NCBI GenBank assembly: GCA_024803745.1
Contig: JANJXV010000025.1
Coordinates: forward strand, 19,282,610 to 19,346,609
Length of the DNA stretch: 64,000 bases
Direction of reading: 5' to 3'
Source of the DNA: Megascapheus bottae
Taxonomy: Eukaryota; Chordata; Mammalia; Rodentia; Geomyidae
Shown: piece after piece, positions 59,535-64,000 of the stretch
How the letters are laid out: the number at the start of each line of letters is the position of its first letter
Position numbering within the stretch: the stretch's first letter is position 1
Position numbers and translations under genes: made by a program
The notes under the pieces: generated by a model
The model's database searches: none
What the model saw: the letters and a program-made list of their open reading frames with translations, nothing else
What the model was told of the DNA's origin: nothing

Positions 59535-59726
59535 TTGTCAGTAGTGGGGCTTGAACTCTGGGGCCTGAGCACTGTCACTGTCCCTGAGTTCTTTAGCTCA
59601 AGGCTAGTTTTTTGAGCCAGAGCACCACTTCCTGTTTCCTGGTTAATGAGAGATAAGAGTCTTGTGGACTTTTGTGCCTGGGCTGGCTTTGAACCTCTCA
59701 GATACAGGTGTGAATGACCCGCACCA
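59535..59726 (-). mobile_element. B1/Geo-type SINE, internally deleted
   Basis: agtggggcttgaactctggg to cagatacaggtgtgaatgac. Confidence 0.83.
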
Positions 59727-59765
59727 AGTGTGAAATTTCTGAGGACTGGTTTTCTTTGTTCATTT

Positions 59766-59968
59766 GTTTTGTGTTTTTGGCAGTACTGGGGTTTGAACTG
59801 AATGCTTTATCTTTAGCTAGATAGATATTTTTGCATTTGAGCCAGGTCTCCAGCCCTTTCAGATAGAATCCTGCATTTTTGCTTAGGGCTGGCCTCAGTT
59901 TCTCCCTCTCCCCCAGTGTACATCTCTTGAGCTACTGGGATTACAGGTTTGCACCATCATGTGTGCCA
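59766..59968 (-). mobile_element. Old ID/B1-like dimer
   Basis: tactggggtttgaactgaat and tactgggattacaggtttgc. Confidence 0.68.
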
Positions 59969-59984
59969 GAACCTCTTCATTTTT

Positions 59985-60300
59985 ATATAATATAATTCTA
60001 TTAGGGTGTTGTTGTATAGAGAGGTTACCATTTCATATGTCAGGTAATGAGTACAATTCCTTTTTGGACACTATCACCCCTTTGCTTTCTACCCATTTCT
60101 CCTTCATGTCCCTGCCCATAAGTTACATAGTTCATTTTCCATATAGTATGTACTGAATACACTCTCATGACTGCATTTGTTTACCTTCCCTACCCCATTT
60201 CTGCACCCTCCTCTTTGCCCACCCCCCAAAAAAAGAAAAAGAAAAAACAGAAACAACGCTACCACTATTACCAATAGTACCAACAAAAACCCCATATTTT
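59985..60300 (-). mobile_element. L1 3' end, antisense
   Basis: tatagagaggttaccatttc, cacccctttgctttctaccc and a C-rich pyrimidine tract before ccccccaaaaaaagaaaa parallel 17613-17900. Confidence 0.68.
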
Positions 60301-60329
60301 CATTTCCTGAAATTTGTTTTGATAAATAG

Positions 60330-60535
60330 TATTATAAATGTTCAGAGGGGTTATATCTTGGGGTTCCTTCCCTAAGAGGATCCTCCTTTACTCTGACTGC
60401 AAAATCTCTTCATTTTGAAGTTTAGGCCTATAGTATTATGGTACTTTATAACATATTGGCTGTATTTTTCCACATAGGTTATTTAATTACCCTAAAGTGT
60501 ACAAAGACATCAGTCAGTAATAACTTTTTCCCCAG
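60330..60535 (+). repeat. Unassigned interspersed repeat, uninterrupted copy
   Basis: ttccttccctaagaggatcc and actttataacatattggctg mirror 57215-56833. It has the empty-site sequence ttaccctaaagtgtac. Confidence 0.75.
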
Positions 60536-60764
60536 AAATACAAAATAGTTTTATTACTAGATCAAAATTAAATTATTGGTATAGCCAGATCTTATTTATG
60601 GATCTCTGAATGGGTTTTGCAGGCACTTCTCTTTAGAATTTCTACCTGTATATTTTGTTTAGTTGTTATATGCAACTATTATAATATTATTTACTTAGTT
60701 TCACTGAATTGAATTTGCCAATAATAAAAAGTAGAGGAAAATCTTTTTCTTACCCTTGAGTAGA

Positions 60765-60875
60765 AGTCTTTTTTTAAATTGTATTTTATTGTTGGGGTAA
60801 CATATAGCAGGGATTTAGTTACATTCATCAGGTAGTGGGTATATTATCTCTTGAACATTGATACATCTGGAAAAA
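60765..60875 (-). mobile_element. L1 3' end fragment, antisense
   Basis: gttggggtaacatatagcag and gaacattgatacat resemble 16990-17070. Confidence 0.6.
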
Positions 60876-60962
60876 GTCGTTTGTGTCAATAAAAATGCTT
60901 TAGTTCATTGGTTTATACATTACTCTGAGAATAGGAAGATAAAAAGCAAGCAGAAGCCTGTT

Positions 60963-61173
60963 GTTTTTTTTTTTTTTTTTTTGGTCAGTCTTGGTACTTG
61001 AACTCAGGGCCTGAGCACTGCCCTTGGACACTTTTTGCTCAAGGGTAGGCACACTGCCACTTGAGGCAAAGCACCACTTACAGCTTTTTCTAAGTATGTG
61101 GTACTGTGGACTCAATCCCAGGGCTTCATGCATGCTAGGCGAGCACTCTACCACTAGGCTACAGTCCTGGCCC
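60963..61173 (-). mobile_element. IDL-Geo-type SINE, diverged
   Basis: T-run, ggtcagtcttggtacttgaa, ccactaggctacagtcctgg. Confidence 0.86.
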
Positions 61174-61499
61174 TTGAGCAAAGTTCTTATTTCATTGTTT
61201 TGGGCTGAATTTTTACAAGAATTCTAGATTGAGTTAGTTAACCTCTTTCACTTCAGTAGCCTTTGTTTATATGGTATAAAAGACAATTTTAGTGTGGATA
61301 GAACTCTTTATTGTGGCTCTTGCTCTCCATTTTTTGTTGTTGTTCACCAATTATTTTGATTGAAATATTTCAATATGGATCTTCTCATAATAGTACAGAA
61401 TTTTTCTTTCATTCAGGTATCAGAAAATTGAAAGGTTTTGTTGTTGTTGTGATTGTTTGTTTTCTAAGCAAAGGGTTGGGGCACAAAGATTAACTTTGA

Positions 61500-61970
61500 A
61501 GTCAACTTATCTGCTTTGGGAAACCTAACTTTCCTTCTGGGCTGAGATTGGTGAGCCATCTCTGCAGTTAACAAAGCCCTGCTGAATGCTGGATTCAGAC
61601 TTGAAAGAACATGAAACACTCTGATTTAAAAAGAAAAACTGTCAATGAAACAACTTGCCAACTACCTATCATGTTCTTAGTAGCTTTAAATTGTTCTAAT
61701 AATTAAGCCACATTATATTTAAATGTGCAAATCTAGATTACAGTTGTCTTTCCCAGATGGACATTAGAGAAATTATTTTTTTCCTTTTTGTTTATGGATA
61801 AATGTGAAGTGAGTCTCAGTTAATTGAAAATGGGAGTATTAAAATTAGGAAATGTTTCCTCAGATTGGCAGAGCTAAAAATTGCTTTGCTTCTTTGGTGA
61901 GTTAATTGTCATTATCAACTTTGTAATTCAAGCTGTAAAAAGAATAAACTACTTAGGAAGAAAACACTAA
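61500..61970. promoter_or_regulatory. Candidate conserved non-coding element
   Basis: Repeat-free sequence downstream of the activation-loop exon with ttctaataattaagcc, gagttaattgtcattatc and ctttgtaattcaagc. It is bounded by a SINE region before and a hAT-type fossil after. Inference from composition only. Confidence 0.3.
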
Positions 61971-62169
61971 TAGCCTAGTAGTAATAGCAAGAGCTTTATT
62001 TACTTTAGTAAGTCAAGTACTTACCTAGATTGTGGGAGATTAAAGGTTGGAGATGGGAGATCATGGCCCTAACTCTCTTAGGGTGTTAATCCATGCATTT
62101 GTCTGCTGGCAATCTCTTGAGGGAAACAGCGTGGTATTTGGAAGTTTTCAAAACCACAACTGGATCTCA

Positions 62170-62410
62170 TTTCAGCTAGTGTAGTTTATAATTTTGAATT
62201 GCACATCAATATCTATGCCAAGTGTTAGAGAACTACAGCCCTCAGTTTGTTTGTGTAAGTAACATTTTATTGGAATGTGGCCAGGGCCATTTGAGTATGT
62301 GTTGGGTATGGCTGCTCTCATACTATGGTGGCAGAGCTGAGCAGTTATGACAGTTGCTACAAAAACCATAAGGCCCTTTACAGAAAAAAAATTGCCAATC
62401 CCTTGCCTAT
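62170..62410. mobile_element. Ancient hAT/MER-type DNA transposon fossil
   Basis: aacattttattggaatgtgg, ggtatggctgctctcatact, gctgagcagttatgacagtt and ggccctttacagaaaaaaaa follow a well-known mammalian MER element, whose exact name I do not assign. Confidence 0.65.
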
Positions 62411-62635
62411 GGCAGTGAAAGCAATATCTGAAACCTTTAGGTAAATCACCAACTGTTCATTGCTAGTCAGGGATAGTATAAGAACTTTGCAATCAAGAGA
62501 AGATGTAAGTGAAACAGAAAACATGACAGAAGTGAGTATGGCCTAAGAAAGCCTTAAGCTATCTTATTGAGAAAGTAAGAGGGAATACAGTGTACACATG
62601 GTGATTCAAAAGAGATATGACAAGGATTCTTAGAG

Positions 62636-62881
62636 AAGAGAGAGTAGGGGGCCCGGAGTTTGGCCTAGTGGTAGAGTGCTTGCCTAGCATGCATGAAGAC
62701 CCAGGTTTGAGTCCTTGGTGCCACATACATAGAAAAAAAGCTGGAAATGGTGCTGTGGCTCAAGTGGTAGAGCCCTAGCCTTGAGAAAGCCCAAGGACAG
62801 TGCTCAGGCCCTGAGCTCAATCCCCAGGACTGGCAAAAAAAAAAAAAGAAAGAAAGAAAGAAAAGAAAAGAGAGAGTAGGG
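62636..62881 (+). mobile_element. IDL-Geo-type SINE with perfect 14-bp target duplication
   Basis: Element 62650-62867; aagagagagtaggg at 62636-62649 and 62868-62881. Its tail is (GAAA)n. Confidence 0.93.
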
Positions 62882-63070
62882 ACAGGGAGTGTGATCTAGC
62901 TGTAGACTCCTTGCCTAGCATGCATGAAGGCTTGAATTCAATTCCTCAGTACCACATATACAGAAAAAAGCTGGAAGTGGTGCTGTGGTTCAAATGGTAG
63001 AGTACTAGCCTTGAAAAAACTTAAGGACAGTCCCCAGGTACTGTTTAAAGCCCCAGGACTAGCAGCGAAT
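62882..63070 (+). mobile_element. IDL-Geo-type SINE, older, in tandem with the previous one
   Basis: gtgtgatctagctgtagact to ccccaggactagcagcg; the tail continues into the GGAA tract. Confidence 0.85.
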
Positions 63071-63152
63071 AAAGAAAGGAAGAAAGGAAGGAAGGAAGGA
63101 AGGAAGGAAGGAAGGAAGGAAGGAAGGAAGGAAGGAGAAAAAGAAAGAATGA

Positions 63153-63184
<32 letters not shown>

Positions 63185-63202
63185 AAAGAAAGAAAAGGGA
63201 GA
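63071..63202 (+). repeat. (GGAA)n(GAAA)n microsatellite
   Basis: About 130 bp of pure purine on the + strand, directly at the SINE tail. Confidence 0.96.
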
Positions 63203-63559
63203 GAGGGAAAAGAGTGAGCAGAAGCATGCTAAGGAGGTAGCGCAGATATTATGATGTACCATCCGCATTTTGTATTCATTTTTTTCATGTTATGTTCATG
63301 TATGCTACTTTCCATTGATAATAGCATCAATAATTACAGTAAACAATTAGCACTCTGTGCCAGTTTTTTTTTGTTTTGGTTTTTTTGGGTAAAAAAGAAA
63401 AAGAGTTATGCTGCCTTATGCTTCACCTTGAGCACACCTTATAGCCCCTCGTACTTTATCTGTTCGTGTTTTGCTCATGATTCTCCTACTTAAGGGCCTC
63501 ATAGCATGGATTACAGGCAGGAAATACCATGCTAGTTTATTGGATAAAATTGAGTTCCA

Positions 63560-63648
63560 CTAACTTTTTTCCCACGTTGACTTCAAAGCAGGATCCTTTC
63601 ACCTCCCAATCAGCTAGGATTAGAGGCATGACTTACTACATCTAGCCT
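63560..63648 (-). mobile_element. Old B1-like fragment
   Basis: gttgacttcaaagcaggatc and agctaggattagaggcatga. Confidence 0.6.
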
Positions 63649-63651
63649 TTT

Positions 63652-63805
63652 AAATCCTCATAACAGCTCTATGACATAATGTTACTTTTCTTATTCTATA
63701 GATGAAGAAACTGAGGCAGAAGTTATATGATTTACCCAATTCCACACAGCTAATAATGTAGGAAAGCTGAGATTCAAATTTATGTCTTCAGCTTCCAGAC
63801 ATTAA
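63652..63805 (-). repeat. MIR fragment
   Basis: tagatgaagaaactgaggca, gatttacccaattccacaca and gctgagattcaaatttatg are a clear reversed MIR core. Confidence 0.8.
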
Positions 63806-64000
63806 TCTCTTTAATGCCTCTCACTGTGTCTAAGTTTTCACTATGTCTTCTCCAGGTTAGACTATGAATGTCACAGAGGTGGGACTTATTCTGCTCACTT
63901 TCTATACCTGTCCTCCACACAGTGCCCAGTGAGTGAATTAGCTGATAATGGCTACCTCCCAAAAGTATCTAGTTCATTTTCATAAGCAGAGAATCAAATT

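Larger units (their letters stand above)
59297..64000 (+). other. MAP2K5: MAP2K5 intron, partial
   Basis: No exon encoding the PERISG continuation is found before the window ends. Contents are SINEs, antisense L1 3' ends, a hAT-type fossil, a long GGAA/GAAA tract and a MIR. Confidence 0.8.

Noticed and set aside
63011..63268. Lys/Glu-rich and Ser/Phe-rich frames
   Set aside because: Translations of the GGAA/GAAA microsatellite on the two strands.
59297..64000. Next MAP2K5 exon (PERISGEQYG)
   Set aside because: I searched by eye for the coding pattern after the activation-loop exon and found none; it must lie beyond the window.

Overview
This window is nuclear DNA from a mammal, almost certainly a rodent. 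It is AT-rich and intronic, with spliced exons, dense short retroposons, L1 debris and microsatellites. The dominant young SINE has a tRNA/ID-like left half (tttggcctagtgg ... ggttcgattcc) joined to a right half ending in an A-rich tail. That matches what I recall of the IDL-Geo SINE of Geomyoidea (pocket mice, kangaroo rats, pocket gophers), so a geomyoid rodent is my best guess. No bacterial, viral or plasmid system is present.

The whole window lies inside one gene on the + strand, MAP2K5 (MEK5, the kinase that activates ERK5). Seven consecutive coding exons are present: 2341-2380, 15135-15203, 15291-15372, 29638-29699, 35108-35156, 58213-58286 and 59246-59296. They join in frame with consensus splice sites. 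Using human numbering from memory, they encode about residues 183-324 of the kinase domain: the VAIK-type Lys195, the HRD catalytic Asp283, DFG 301-303, and the activation-loop Ser311/Thr315. Earlier and later exons lie outside the window, which starts and ends within introns.

Layout. 1-2340: intron end with one perfectly flanked SINE. 2381-15134: 12.8-kb intron with a (TCTG/TCTA)n tract, antisense L1, MIR and SINEs. 15204-15290: an 87-bp intron. 15373-29637: 14.3-kb intron with L1 3'-end copies, a degraded antisense L1 (about 17.6-23 kb), a second old antisense L1 (24.5-26 kb) and a full-length RPL5 processed pseudogene. 29700-35107: 5.4-kb, repeat-poor intron. 35157-58212: 23-kb intron with many SINEs, an antisense L1 ORF2 fragment (44-45.8 kb) and a (GT)n(GA)n tract just before the next exon. 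58287-59245: 959-bp, repeat-free intron that looks like a conserved non-coding element. 59297-64000: partial intron.

Repeats fall into three SINE groups. (i) IDL-Geo-type: tRNA-like left monomer plus Geo-type right monomer. (ii) B1/Geo-type: 7SL/B1-like left monomer (gctgggcgcggtggctcacg) plus a related right monomer. (iii) Older, diverged B1 and ID-like pieces. Groups (i) and (ii) share a homologous right half, and that half itself carries tRNA-like A and B box motifs. I found no undescribed gene system. The points most worth a second look are the candidate conserved non-coding elements in the MAP2K5 introns, the shared chimeric SINE monomer, the nested insertions that give relative dates, and the simple-sequence tract next to the exon holding the catalytic loop.
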